Positions 1-6,569 of a stretch of 9,739 nt of DNA are shown in pieces. The DNA comes from Deltaproteobacteria bacterium. Its GTDB lineage: Bacteria > Desulfobacterota > Binatia > UBA9968. Both the position numbers and the translations under genes were made by a program. Every line of letters starts with the position of its first letter. Position 1 is the stretch's first letter. Where the stretch lies: positions 1,552-11,290 of the forward strand of contig VBKX01000086.1 in assembly GCA_005879435.1 (NCBI GenBank), written 5' to 3'. The notes beneath the pieces are model-generated. The model did not search any database. It was not told where the DNA came from and worked only from the letters and a program-made list of their open reading frames with translations.

Positions 1-159
1 ATGTGAAACCGGGCTGAGAGCCGTGAAAGGGGGAGCCAGCACCACCTCAACTTGTGGCGCATTGACCCGCAATTGTTCGGCGATGTTACGCGCCAGGTCC
101 CGGCACTCGTGCTGAGTACCGTTCATTTTCCAATTCCCTGCGACTAGCGGCAGACTCAT
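1..159 (-). CDS. tpiA: Triosephosphate isomerase, N-terminal part (runs off window)
   Basis: TpiA interconverts dihydroxyacetone phosphate and glyceraldehyde-3-phosphate in glycolysis and gluconeogenesis, in the cytosol. Only the first 53 codons are in the window. They read MSLPLVAGNWKMNGT, the family's first beta strand and loop, with the substrate-binding Asn9 and Lys11 of the GNWKMN signature. A later APPF motif (strand 2) is also present. The ATG at 159-157 overlaps the TGA of pgk as ATGA, so the two genes are translationally coupled in one minus-strand operon. No separate ribosome binding site is needed or obvious. The visible part has no frame disruption. The pgk-tpiA order is common in bacteria, often followed by secG, which would lie outside the window. 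Confidence 0.95.
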   Translation of the reverse strand, partial: MSLPLVAGNWKMNGTQHECRDLARNIAEQLRVNAPQVEVVLAPPFTALSPVSH

Positions 160-1334
160 GGACTGTCCTCGAGCGCGGCAATCCCTGGAAGTTCCCGGCC
201 TTCGAGAAACTCGAGAGTTGCTCCGCCTCCTGTCGACAAATGAGTGATTTTTTCCGCAACGCCCGCGGCTGTCACGGTAGCGACAGTGTCTCCCCCAGCG
301 ATGATGCTAATGAGATTTCTTTGGTTTTCCGCCAATGTCTTGGCAAGCGCGCGGCTGCCTTGATCATAAGGGGGTACTTCAAATAAACCCACAGGACCAT
401 TCCAGAGGACCAACTTGGCTTTTTTGATCTCTGCGCAAAATAGTTCCGCCGTTTTAGGACCGATATCGAGTCCCATCCGTTGCGGCGCAATTTGATCGTC
501 GCCGGTGCTGCGATTTTTCTTTTCTGTGTCGCCGGTTACATGATCGATGGGGAGAAGCAACTTCACCCCGCGAGCCGCTGCATCTTTTATTAGATCAGCC
601 GCAAGGCCTAGCTTGTCCTGTTCAACCAGAGATTTTCCGATGTCGATACCCTGAGATTTTAGAAATGTGTACGCCATGCCACCGCCGATGAGCAGACTGG
701 TCACTTTCGGCAGCAGGTTCTTGATGACACCGATCTTATCGGAAACCTTGGCGCCGCCTAATACCGTGACGAATGGTTTAGCGGGATCAGAAAGTATCGG
801 CGATAGATAATCCAGTTCCTTCTGCATCAAGAGTCCCGCCGCCTTGATCCGAAAAAAACCAGCCATCCCCGAGATCGACGCATGGGCCCGATGTGCTGCG
901 CCGAAAGCATCGTTGATATAAACATCCGCCAGAGAGGCGAGCGCCCGCGAAAATGCCGGGTCGTTCTGTTCCTCTTCTTTATGAAAGCGCAGATTCTCCA
1001 GCAAGATGATTCTATGTTGATTGTCGCGAACCAGGCTCTCGACTTCGGGCCCGATGCAATCAGGGGCGAGCACAACCGTTTGATTCAAGACGTTTTGTAG
1101 ATGGTCACGCACTGGTGCGAGACTGTATTTCGATACGACTTGACCATCGGGCCGCCCTAGATGAGAAGCGAGCACGACTTTCTTCGCCTTGTCCAAGATG
1201 AGGCGCAAGGTCGGCAACGCGCTATCGATGCGATGGGGCTCGGTGATTCGGCCTTGAGCGATGGGCACGTTGAAGTCAACGCGCAGAAAAACAGCTTTGT
1301 CACGGAGCTCCAAATCGACCAGTTTACGAATCAT
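156..1334 (-). CDS. pgk: Phosphoglycerate kinase
   Basis: Pgk transfers the acyl phosphate of 1,3-bisphosphoglycerate to ADP, giving 3-phosphoglycerate and ATP in the cytosol. The 392-residue length is normal for bacterial Pgk. The N-terminal lobe begins with the signature VFLRVDFNVP (about residues 15-24), followed by SHLGRP (57-62) and LLENLRFHKEE (about 110-120), which contribute to 3-phosphoglycerate binding. The C-terminal nucleotide lobe has VLGGAKVSDKIGV, GGGMAYTFL, the WNGPVGLFE loop and IAGGDT. The end, STGGGATLEFLEGRELPG, is the classical C-terminal motif. The ATG at 1334-1332 is chosen because the protein then begins immediately before the first conserved strand. The ribosome site is poor (GGAAAA only). 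A sigma70-like promoter lies just upstream, giving a predicted leader of only about 14 nt. The gene overlaps tpiA downstream. No disruption is visible, in contrast to several genes on the other strand. Confidence 0.97.
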   Translation of the reverse strand: MIRKLVDLELRDKAVFLRVDFNVPIAQGRITEPHRIDSALPTLRLILDKAKKVVLASHLGRPDGQVVSKYSLAPVRDHLQNVLNQTVVLAPDCIGPEVESLVRDNQHRIILLENLRFHKEEEQNDPAFSRALASLADVYINDAFGAAHRAHASISGMAGFFRIKAAGLLMQKELDYLSPILSDPAKPFVTVLGGAKVSDKIGVIKNLLPKVTSLLIGGGMAYTFLKSQGIDIGKSLVEQDKLGLAADLIKDAAARGVKLLLPIDHVTGDTEKKNRSTGDDQIAPQRMGLDIGPKTAELFCAEIKKAKLVLWNGPVGLFEVPPYDQGSRALAKTLAENQRNLISIIAGGDTVATVTAAGVAEKITHLSTGGGATLEFLEGRELPGIAALEDSP

Positions 1335-1340
1335 AAAAGT

Positions 1341-1370
1341 TTTTCCATATTTCGATTTTATTATGGAAAA
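1341..1370. repeat. Perfect 8-bp inverted repeat straddling the pgk -10 box
   Basis: TTTTCCAT (1341-1348) and ATGGAAAA (1363-1370) are perfect inverted copies with 14 bp between them. The arm centres are 22 bp apart, about two helical turns, a spacing typical of a dimeric repressor operator. One arm lies in the -35/-10 spacer of the predicted pgk promoter and the other at the predicted transcription start. As RNA it would be an AT-rich, weak hairpin and it has no U-tract, so an operator is more likely than a terminator. No regulator is encoded nearby, and AT-rich palindromes can arise by chance. Confidence 0.4.
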
Positions 1371-1383
1371 TCCTCATTCTCAA
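1355..1383 (-). promoter_or_regulatory. Predicted sigma70-type promoter of pgk-tpiA
   Basis: Reading the minus strand, a -35 TTGAGA (1383-1378, 5 of 6 matches to TTGACA) is followed after exactly 17 bp by a -10 TAAAAT (1360-1355, 5 of 6 matches to TATAAT). Transcription should start near 1348, about 14 nt before the pgk ATG. This is the best promoter match in the divergent gap. It is a prediction from motif and spacing only. Confidence 0.65.
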
Positions 1384-1435
1384 TTGACTAATTACTAGGC
1401 TTGTAATACTTTTTCAAACAGCTCCACTATAACAT

Positions 1436-2122
1436 GTGATGTCTTCTTTCTGGTCTCTCCAATTATTGGTGCAGGACGGTTTTGCAGCGCCGCAACAACA
1501 CAGCATTCTCGATCTCGTCCGCGGATCCGGACTGGTCGTTCAGGCAATCCTTTATCTTTTGGTTTTGTTTTCCGTGGTGAGCTGGGGAATCATCGCGCAG
1601 AAGTTCCGCCAGGTCCGGCGAGCCAAACGCGAATCGGAAAAGTTCATCGAGATCTTTTGGGAACGGCGCAATCTATCATCGATTCACGATGCCAGCCGCG
1701 AGCTCACGGCCAGCCCGGTGGGGCAGGTGTTTCGTTCGGGATATGAAGAGTTGGTGCGAGTTTCTCGTTCAAAAAAAGAATCTTCGCCCGGAGATAATTT
1801 GACTACGGAATTAGGCGGCGTCGAAAATGTTTCGCGCGCCATGAAGCGGGCGAACAGTGTGGAGACGACCAAGTTGGAAAAAAATTGCTCGTTTCTTGCC
1901 ACCACCGCAAGTTCGGCGCCCTTCGTCGGATTATTCGGCACCGTTTGGGGGATCATGGATGCGTTCCGGGGACTCAGCGTCACCCATTCGTCGAGCATCC
2001 AAGCGGTAGCCCCAGGGATTGCCGAGGCGCTCATCGCGACTGCAGTCGGATTGGCTGCGGCGATTCCGGCATTGATGGCCTATAATTTTCTTAATATCGC
2101 CGAACGTCACTTCTTCAAGTAA
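1436..2122 (+). CDS. tolQ: Tol-Pal motor subunit TolQ, with an apparent internal C-terminal deletion
   Basis: TolQ is the three-helix inner-membrane subunit that, with TolR, forms the proton channel driving TolA. TM1 is at about residues 33-55, TM2 about 160-180 with the signature FVGLFGTVWGIM, and TM3 about 192-215 with VAPGIAEALIATAVGLAAAIPA. The polar pore residues Thr169 (GTVWG) and Thr202 (IATAVG) are present. It starts GTG ATG (1436 or 1439), and no Shine-Dalgarno is visible for either. The first ~20 residues extend beyond the E. coli start. The end is odd. After TM3 the family normally continues about 20 residues of cytoplasmic helix before the closing FLNIxERHF segment, but here PALMAYN joins directly to FLNIAERHFFK at about 2086/2087. 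This looks like an in-frame loss. The family tail is recalled, not aligned. The ExbB paralogue is the alternative identity, but the tolR-tolA-tolB-pal neighbours favour TolQ. Confidence 0.9.
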   Translation: MMSSFWSLQLLVQDGFAAPQQHSILDLVRGSGLVVQAILYLLVLFSVVSWGIIAQKFRQVRRAKRESEKFIEIFWERRNLSSIHDASRELTASPVGQVFRSGYEELVRVSRSKKESSPGDNLTTELGGVENVSRAMKRANSVETTKLEKNCSFLATTASSAPFVGLFGTVWGIMDAFRGLSVTHSSSIQAVAPGIAEALIATAVGLAAAIPALMAYNFLNIAERHFFK

Positions 2123-2321
2123 TTAAATAATCGGGTATAATTAAGTCAATTTTATTCAAAGCGGCTTGATTGTATGGGCGTCGAAGTGTTGGGAGACACT
2201 CGTGTCACGCAGTGACGGAGACCATGTGGGCGCGGCCAGTTCCGTGGTGTTCCAGGAGTGTTTCTGCTGGAATTGCGCTTTGGCTCGAATCGGAAATCTC
2301 TGAAGAAAGAAAGGGGGGACC
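2123..2321. other. 199-bp gap between tolQ and tolR with nested palindromes
   Basis: tolQ and tolR are usually a few bases apart, so this gap is unusual. Its first 30 bp are AT-rich and contain TATAAT at 2136-2141 with no good -35 partner. Further on are overlapping dyads. AGTGT (2185-2189) pairs with ACACT (2196-2200), GACAC (2195-2199) with GTGTC (2202-2206), and GTCAC (2204-2208) with GTGAC (2212-2216). No reading frame here resembles a protein I know. It may hold an internal promoter or operator for tolR onward, or be residue of a rearrangement. Confidence 0.4.
2311..2318 (+). promoter_or_regulatory. Ribosome binding site of tolR
   Basis: A purine-rich AAGGGGGG sits just upstream of the ATG at 2322, preceded by GAAGAAAG. 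It fixes the tolR start, since the protein begins with a typical short cytoplasmic tail before the transmembrane helix. Confidence 0.6.
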
Positions 2322-2744
2322 ATGGCTGTAGATGCCTCGTCTGGGCGCGAAGGGACAACTATTTCGCAGATCAATGTGACGCCCCTGGTTGACGTGATGC
2401 TGGTGCTTCTGGTCATTTTTATGGTTACCGCTCCGATCATCCAGCAAGGCGTACAGGTCAATCTTCCTCAGACCCAATCCAGCGCCATTCCCGGCACCGA
2501 AGAACACTTGGTCATAACCGTGGCAAAGAATGGTAATATATACCTAAACGACAACGTTATGTCGCTGGGAGAACTGGGCGTCAAACTCCGAGCGATCAAG
2601 AAATTGCAAGCGGACAAGCAGGTCTATTTACGCGCAGATCAGGACGTGCGTTATGGGGTCGTCATGAAAACCATTGCCGAGATCAAGCAGGCCGGCATCG
2701 AGAAATTGGGCATGGTCACCCGTCCGCCGTCCGAAGAAAGATAG
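2322..2744 (+). CDS. tolR: Tol-Pal motor subunit TolR (ExbD/TolR family)
   Basis: TolR is the single-pass inner-membrane partner of TolQ. Its membrane Asp carries protons and its periplasmic domain contacts peptidoglycan. The 140 residues match the family length (E. coli about 142). The layout is a short cytoplasmic tail with ISQINVTPLVDVMLV, one transmembrane helix at about residues 19-38, then a periplasmic domain. Asp24 in PLVDVML is the conserved proton-relay residue. The periplasmic part contains LPQT, the strand VYLRADQDVRYG and the closing GIEKLGMVT, all hallmarks of TolR/ExbD. The gene is intact. It ends 6 nt before tolA, implying co-transcription. Its 199-bp separation from tolQ is unusual. 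ExbD is the alternative family name, and the context makes TolR the better call. Confidence 0.95.
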   Translation: MAVDASSGREGTTISQINVTPLVDVMLVLLVIFMVTAPIIQQGVQVNLPQTQSSAIPGTEEHLVITVAKNGNIYLNDNVMSLGELGVKLRAIKKLQADKQVYLRADQDVRYGVVMKTIAEIKQAGIEKLGMVTRPPSEER

Positions 2745-2750
2745 TCGTTC

Positions 2751-3680
2751 ATGGCGGAAGGATCTCCATCACCAACGATCAGCTTGCGCGAACGGTCCTT
2801 TCCGACGCAAGGCTCGGAGGAGCGCTTGCCGAAATGGCTGTTGTATTCTTTCATCTTGCACGGAGCGTTCGTCGCGGGTCTTTTCTTGACGCCTTTGTTG
2901 CCATCGCGAGTTCGCCCTGATGCGCCGGTTTATGTCGTCGACCTAGTCGGCGGCGATAAGATCGGAGGCATGAAATTGGGTACGGAGATGCCGGCGGCCA
3001 AGCGTGCCAAAACCCCGGAGCCGGAACCCGTTGCGCCCGCGCGCGAGACCAAAACAGAGAGCAAAAAGGAACCCCTTGAAAAAGCTAAAGCGATCGAGAA
3101 GAAGCCTGTCGAAGAGAAAGTAGTGCTCAAAGAGAAGACCAAAGTCGAGCCCACCAAACCGGAGCGGCCAGTCGCGAAGAAAGAAACCGCGAAAGAAATG
3201 AAGGACGAGGCAGCGACAGAAACAGCTTCGGCGGATAGTGTGCGCAAAAGGCTCCTTCAGTCCGAGGTGGAGCGCGCGAAGTCTCGCGGTGAAAGCACGC
3301 AAAAACCGACACCTTTGAGTACCGGGCCAGGCGAAGGTGAGGGCGCGGCTGGACTTGGACCGGGCGGGCGTGGAGGTCCCGGGATCGTAAAGGGGATGGA
3401 TTTTCTAATTTATCAAAACCGAATTTTGGGCACCATCAAAGATAATTGGGCGTGGATCGGGCAGCGCAGTAATTTAAGGGTTGTGGTTCATTTCGGCATT
3501 AAGGAAACAGGCGAGATATTCGGGCTCAAGATTGTCCAACCGTCCGGCGATCCGTCTTATGACGAATCGGTGCTTCGTGCCGTCAAAAAATCCAGCCCGC
3601 TGCCGGCGCCGCCGGAAAGTTATCGCAAAGACTTTGCCGAAGTGGAACTGACGTTTAGACCAAGAGACTTGGGGGCATGA
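2751..3680 (+). CDS. tolA: TolA-type envelope-spanning protein with TonB-like C-terminal domain
   Basis: TolA connects the TolQR motor to TolB and Pal across the periplasm. The 309 residues show the three expected parts. First is a short cytoplasmic tail with one transmembrane helix at about 29-50 (KWLLYSFILHGAFVAGLF). It holds Ser33 and His37, spaced S-x3-H as in the TonB/TolA helix that contacts the motor. Second is a long charged linker, rich in Lys, Glu, Pro and Ala, at about 81-185, then a Gly-rich hinge at about 192-212. Third is a globular TonB/TolA C-terminal fold at about 216-306, including the helix IYQNRILGTIKDNW, the strand LRVVVHFGIKETGEI and SGDPSYDESVLRAVKKSSPLPAPP. The linker is shorter than in E. 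coli TolA (about 420 residues). The start follows tolR by 6 nt with only a weak ribosome site (GAAAGA). Sequence alone could suggest TonB, but its position between tolR and tolB argues for TolA. The gene is intact. Confidence 0.92.
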   Translation: MAEGSPSPTISLRERSFPTQGSEERLPKWLLYSFILHGAFVAGLFLTPLLPSRVRPDAPVYVVDLVGGDKIGGMKLGTEMPAAKRAKTPEPEPVAPARETKTESKKEPLEKAKAIEKKPVEEKVVLKEKTKVEPTKPERPVAKKETAKEMKDEAATETASADSVRKRLLQSEVERAKSRGESTQKPTPLSTGPGEGEGAAGLGPGGRGGPGIVKGMDFLIYQNRILGTIKDNWAWIGQRSNLRVVVHFGIKETGEIFGLKIVQPSGDPSYDESVLRAVKKSSPLPAPPESYRKDFAEVELTFRPRDLGA

Positions 3681-3743
3681 ATGATGGGTTTTAAAATTGC
3701 TTTAATCGCGGTGAACGTTTTCCTATCGCCGTGTCGCCTTTGA
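3681..3743 (+). pseudogene. tolB: Orphaned start and signal peptide of tolB
   Basis: An ATG ATG pair at 3681 and 3684, one base after the tolA stop and preceded by GGGGG (3671-3675), opens a reading frame beginning MMGFKIALIAVNVFL. That is a basic residue followed by a hydrophobic core, as expected for the N-terminus of the TolB signal peptide. It runs out of frame at TGA 3741-3743 before any cleavage site. The mature TolB frame takes over at about 3713, so the cleavage region and first mature strand are missing. I read this as the original tolB start separated from its body by a deletion whose length is 1 mod 3. Confidence 0.65.
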
Positions 3744-4930
3744 AAAACACCGGTGGCAATACCGCCGATTCGGCGCGGTTGTCCACCGGCATCGCCGACG
3801 CGATGGTCCATGACCTCGAGCTTTCCGGTTGGTTTAAAGTCTTGGACCGCTCGGCTTACATCGAGAATGCCCAGTCGAGTGGCATTACCCTCGGGACATT
3901 CGATTTCAAGGACTGGGCGACGATTGGCGCGGAAGGTTTGGTGAAAGGCGGTTTTTCAGTTCAGGGAGACGACGTGACTGTCGAGCTTCGTCTGTTCGAC
4001 GTGTATCAGAACAAAGAACGTATCGGCAAGCGTTATACCGGACGAGTCAGAGATTACCGGCGTATCGCTCACAAATTCGTCGACGAAATCATCAATCAAT
4101 TTACCGGCGTTCCGGGAGTGTTTAACACCAGGATCGCTTACGTCTCCAATAGCGGGGGACGTTTCAAAGAGATCTTTGTTTCCCACTTGGACGGTAGCGA
4201 AAAATTTCAGGTCACCGACAATCACACCATCAATTTATCTCCTGTCTGGAGTCCGGACGGCCGCTCAATTCTCTACTCGTCGTTTAAGGACCGCAATCAG
4301 ACGTTATTTCTGTTCGAGCTATACAGCGGCAAAGAAATTAAGTTCACGCCGCGTGCAGGCGGCAGATATCTTAGCGGGAAATTCTCCCCAGACGGCCAGA
4401 CGATAGTGGCGACATTAGAATCCGGTGGCAATACCAACCTTTATTTGTTGGATCGAAGCGGCAACGCGATCCGTCGATTAACTAATGATCCCGGCATAGA
4501 AGTGTCGCCGGCTTGGTCGCCGGATGGTAAGCAGGTCGTCTTCGTCTCTGACCGCAGCGGTTCGCCGCAGTTGTACATTTTGGATGTATCCGGGGGGGCC
4601 GCGCGCCGGCTGACGTACAGCGGAAATTACAACACGTCACCGGAGTGGTCACCGAGAGGCGATCGGATTGTTTACACCGGTCGCGTCGGTAATCGGTTTG
4701 CGATTTTTACGATCCCCGTCGATGGCGGCGAAGCCCGCAAACTCACTTCAGAGTCGTTCGACAGCGAGGATCCGACTTGGTCTCCCGACGGCAGGTTCAT
4801 CGCTTTTTCATCAAATCGGGCGGGCAAATACCATCTTTATGTGATGCAAGCGGGTGGAGATAACCAGCGTAGATTGACAGGGTCCGGGGGGGATGATACA
4901 AAACCTCATTGGTCCCCTCGCTTAGACTGA
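3731..4930 (+). CDS. tolB: TolB periplasmic beta-propeller protein, missing signal peptide in this frame
   Basis: TolB is a periplasmic protein that binds Pal and, through its extreme N-terminus, TolA. The GTG at 3731 is only the first start-like codon in frame. Homology begins upstream at 3713, where the codons give ERFPIAV ahead of SPLKNTGG, but an in-frame TAA at 3692-3694 blocks further extension. The N-terminal domain spans about residues 1-130. It is followed by a six-bladed propeller marked by repeated WSPDG/WSPRG motifs at about 173, 219 (FSPDG), 262, 306, 350 and 394, ending PHWSPRLD. That end matches the family C-terminus. What is missing is the signal cleavage region and the first beta strand, the segment that binds TolA in E. 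coli. As written this product would stay in the cytoplasm. Pal follows after 66 nt. Function is certain from the fold, and the N-terminal damage is likely a deletion. Confidence 0.93.
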   Translation: MSPLKNTGGNTADSARLSTGIADAMVHDLELSGWFKVLDRSAYIENAQSSGITLGTFDFKDWATIGAEGLVKGGFSVQGDDVTVELRLFDVYQNKERIGKRYTGRVRDYRRIAHKFVDEIINQFTGVPGVFNTRIAYVSNSGGRFKEIFVSHLDGSEKFQVTDNHTINLSPVWSPDGRSILYSSFKDRNQTLFLFELYSGKEIKFTPRAGGRYLSGKFSPDGQTIVATLESGGNTNLYLLDRSGNAIRRLTNDPGIEVSPAWSPDGKQVVFVSDRSGSPQLYILDVSGGAARRLTYSGNYNTSPEWSPRGDRIVYTGRVGNRFAIFTIPVDGGEARKLTSESFDSEDPTWSPDGRFIAFSSNRAGKYHLYVMQAGGDNQRRLTGSGGDDTKPHWSPRLD

Positions 4931-4981
4931 CTTTCAACTCCGCCACGTCGATTCAGATTCAATGCGACCCCAGACGAACGC

Positions 4982-4987
4982 AGGAGG
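4982..4987 (+). promoter_or_regulatory. Ribosome binding site of pal
   Basis: AGGAGG, a perfect Shine-Dalgarno core, lies 9 nt before the ATG at 4997. It is the strongest ribosome site in the cluster, consistent with Pal being needed in many copies. Confidence 0.85.
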
Positions 4988-4996
4988 TTAATTAGT

Positions 4997-5593
4997 ATGA
5001 CAAACCGGATGAGGATCCCATGGTCCGTTTGTGGCATTGTCGCTTTGTTCAGTATCGCGGCGTGCGCTCCGAGCGCTACGAATAAGCCGGACTCTGCAGC
5101 ATCAGCAAAAAGTGCAGATGCGGACGCGTCAGGCGCAGATCGGCGCGCCGGAGAAGGTCAGCTCGGCGGGACAGGCGAGTCCAACACAGGGGCGAGCAGC
5201 CTGAAGCAGATGCAAGAAGGAAAATCACCTGTTACGCCCGCGTCGAGCCCGCTGAAGGACGTTTTTTATGAATTCGACCGCTACGATTTGAGCGCGGACG
5301 CTCGGTCCACGCTTCGCGCCAACGCCGATTGGCTTAAAAACAATGCTTCGGCGCGTGTTGAGATCGAAGGACATTGCGATGAACGTGGGACTAGCGAATA
5401 TAACCTCGCCCTCGGTGCCAAACGAGCGCAAGCGGCGCGCGAGTTTTTGTCTTCGCTCGGGATCCCGGCTGATCGGCTTTCGACAATCAGCTACGGTCAA
5501 GAAATTCCGGTTTGCCGAGAACATAGCGAAGACTGCTGGAAGCAAAACCGGCGCGCGCGCTTCGTTATCGTCCAAGGTCGTTCGACTTCATAG
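4997..5593 (+). CDS. pal: Peptidoglycan-associated lipoprotein Pal
   Basis: Pal is an outer-membrane lipoprotein whose OmpA-like domain binds meso-diaminopimelate in peptidoglycan and, alternately, TolB. The 198 residues show a signal peptide at about 1-22 with a lipobox I20-A-A-C23, so Cys23 is the lipidated residue. A flexible Ala/Ser/Gly-rich linker follows (about 24-85), then the OmpA domain (about 88-195). Its hallmarks are FYEFDRYDLS, IEGHCDERGT and NLALGAKRAQA, with the ligand-binding Asp128 and Arg143 visible. The final loop YGQEIPVCREHSEDCWKQNRRARF is well conserved; its Cys173 and Cys180 are spaced to allow a disulfide, while Cys127 lies in the GHCDERG motif. The strong AGGAGG fixes the start. 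The gene is intact and sits 15 nt before cpoB. Confidence 0.97.
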   Translation: MTNRMRIPWSVCGIVALFSIAACAPSATNKPDSAASAKSADADASGADRRAGEGQLGGTGESNTGASSLKQMQEGKSPVTPASSPLKDVFYEFDRYDLSADARSTLRANADWLKNNASARVEIEGHCDERGTSEYNLALGAKRAQAAREFLSSLGIPADRLSTISYGQEIPVCREHSEDCWKQNRRARFVIVQGRSTS

Positions 5594-5608
5594 CGTTGGG
5601 TACCGCCT

Positions 5609-6463
5609 GTGAATCGTTCGATGTCAACGACCCGGTTGCTAATTTCGTGTTTGCTGCTGCTCGCCAGCGGCTGGCTGTCGGCGTGCGTCAACCCGCAGCA
5701 AGTCGAATTGCTCGAAAGAGAACAGCGCCGGCTGCGAAGCGACGTGAATAGCTTACACACCGACGTCGACAACTTTCGCGCAATGCTGGCTGATACGCGC
5801 GCGAATATCCAACAAATGCAGCGCGATCTGAGCGCGATCAAGGAACGGATCGATGAGACGCGGGTTCAGGTCGGCAGGCAGCTCGGTCAAACGAGCAAGG
5901 AAGGTGATCAACGGGTCAAGAATTTGGAAGATCGTCTGGCAAAGCTGGAGCAAGACGCCAACGCTCAATCCGAGTTGATTAAGAGCCGCGAAGATGAGTT
6001 GAAGCAACTGCGCGATTCGCTCCAGCAGGCGGCGCAGAAGCCTGAGGCCGATAACAGCTATGTGGACTTGTCGCTTGCCGAGTCCGAAAGCGCGCGCAAG
6101 GATTTTGAGACCGCGTGGCGGCTATTCGAAAAAAAGGACTACCGAAACGCGATTGGGCGGTTTAGAGATTTCCTCAAGCGAAATCCCAAAAGCCGGCTCG
6201 CTCCGACCGCGCAATTCTCAATCGGTGAGAGTCATTTTGCACTGAAAGAATTCGATAAAGCGATCGTGGAATTCGACGAGGTACGGAGAAAGTATCCGCA
6301 GAGCGACAAAGTTGCGGGAGCACTCCTCAGGCAGGGATCCGCATTTGCGGAATTAGGAGAAAAACTCAACGCACGTTTAGTTTTGCAAGAGTTGGTCGAA
6401 AAGTATCCGCAATCTCCCGAGGCAGGGAGAGCAAAGCAGCGGCTGAAAGCCCTCGAATCTTAA
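5609..6463 (+). CDS. cpoB: Tol-Pal system protein CpoB/YbgF, predicted lipoprotein
   Basis: CpoB (YbgF) coordinates peptidoglycan synthesis with outer-membrane constriction and contacts TolA and PBP1B in E. coli. The 284 residues (E. coli about 263) have a signal peptide up to residue 25, a long heptad-like coiled coil at about 30-143, and three tetratricopeptide repeats at about 163-196, 200-233 and 237-270. The repeats contain phrases such as YRNAIGRFRDFLKRNPKS and FDKAIVEFDEVRRKYPQS. The signal peptide ends in a lipobox L23-S-A-C26, so the protein is predicted to be lipid-anchored, unlike the soluble E. coli protein. Either GTG 5609 or ATG 5621 could be the start. Neither has a clear ribosome site, and both leave a functional signal peptide (numbering here uses GTG). 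The gene is intact and is the last member of the tol-pal cluster. Confidence 0.93.
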   Translation: MNRSMSTTRLLISCLLLLASGWLSACVNPQQVELLEREQRRLRSDVNSLHTDVDNFRAMLADTRANIQQMQRDLSAIKERIDETRVQVGRQLGQTSKEGDQRVKNLEDRLAKLEQDANAQSELIKSREDELKQLRDSLQQAAQKPEADNSYVDLSLAESESARKDFETAWRLFEKKDYRNAIGRFRDFLKRNPKSRLAPTAQFSIGESHFALKEFDKAIVEFDEVRRKYPQSDKVAGALLRQGSAFAELGEKLNARLVLQELVEKYPQSPEAGRAKQRLKALES

Positions 6464-6569
6464 CCCAGCTGCCTTTCCGCGATTTTGAATTCTAAATAGC
6501 CCTGCTTAGGGGTTTAGTCGGCGGCGGACTGCCGGCGAGTTTCGTCCCGCTTACGCGCATTAATCAAAT

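Noticed and set aside
882..1391. Plus-strand open frames at 882-1100 and 1161-1391 within pgk
   Set aside because: They are antisense to conserved Pgk motifs and lack any recognisable protein character.
2930..3312. Overlapping minus-strand open frames of 61-119 codons opposite tolA
   Set aside because: They mirror the Lys/Glu-rich linker of TolA (giving Phe/Leu/Ser-rich antisense frames) and have no start signals.
4588..4892. Runs of seven G in tolB (about 4590 and 4885) as phase-variation tracts
   Set aside because: Both encode the conserved propeller in the correct frame, and seven G is short for phase variation; they may still be sequencing-error hotspots.
6499..6540. Possible terminator after cpoB (CCCT-GCTT-AGGG)
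   Set aside because: The stem is only 4 bp and is followed by TTTAG, not a T-run; too weak to call a terminator.
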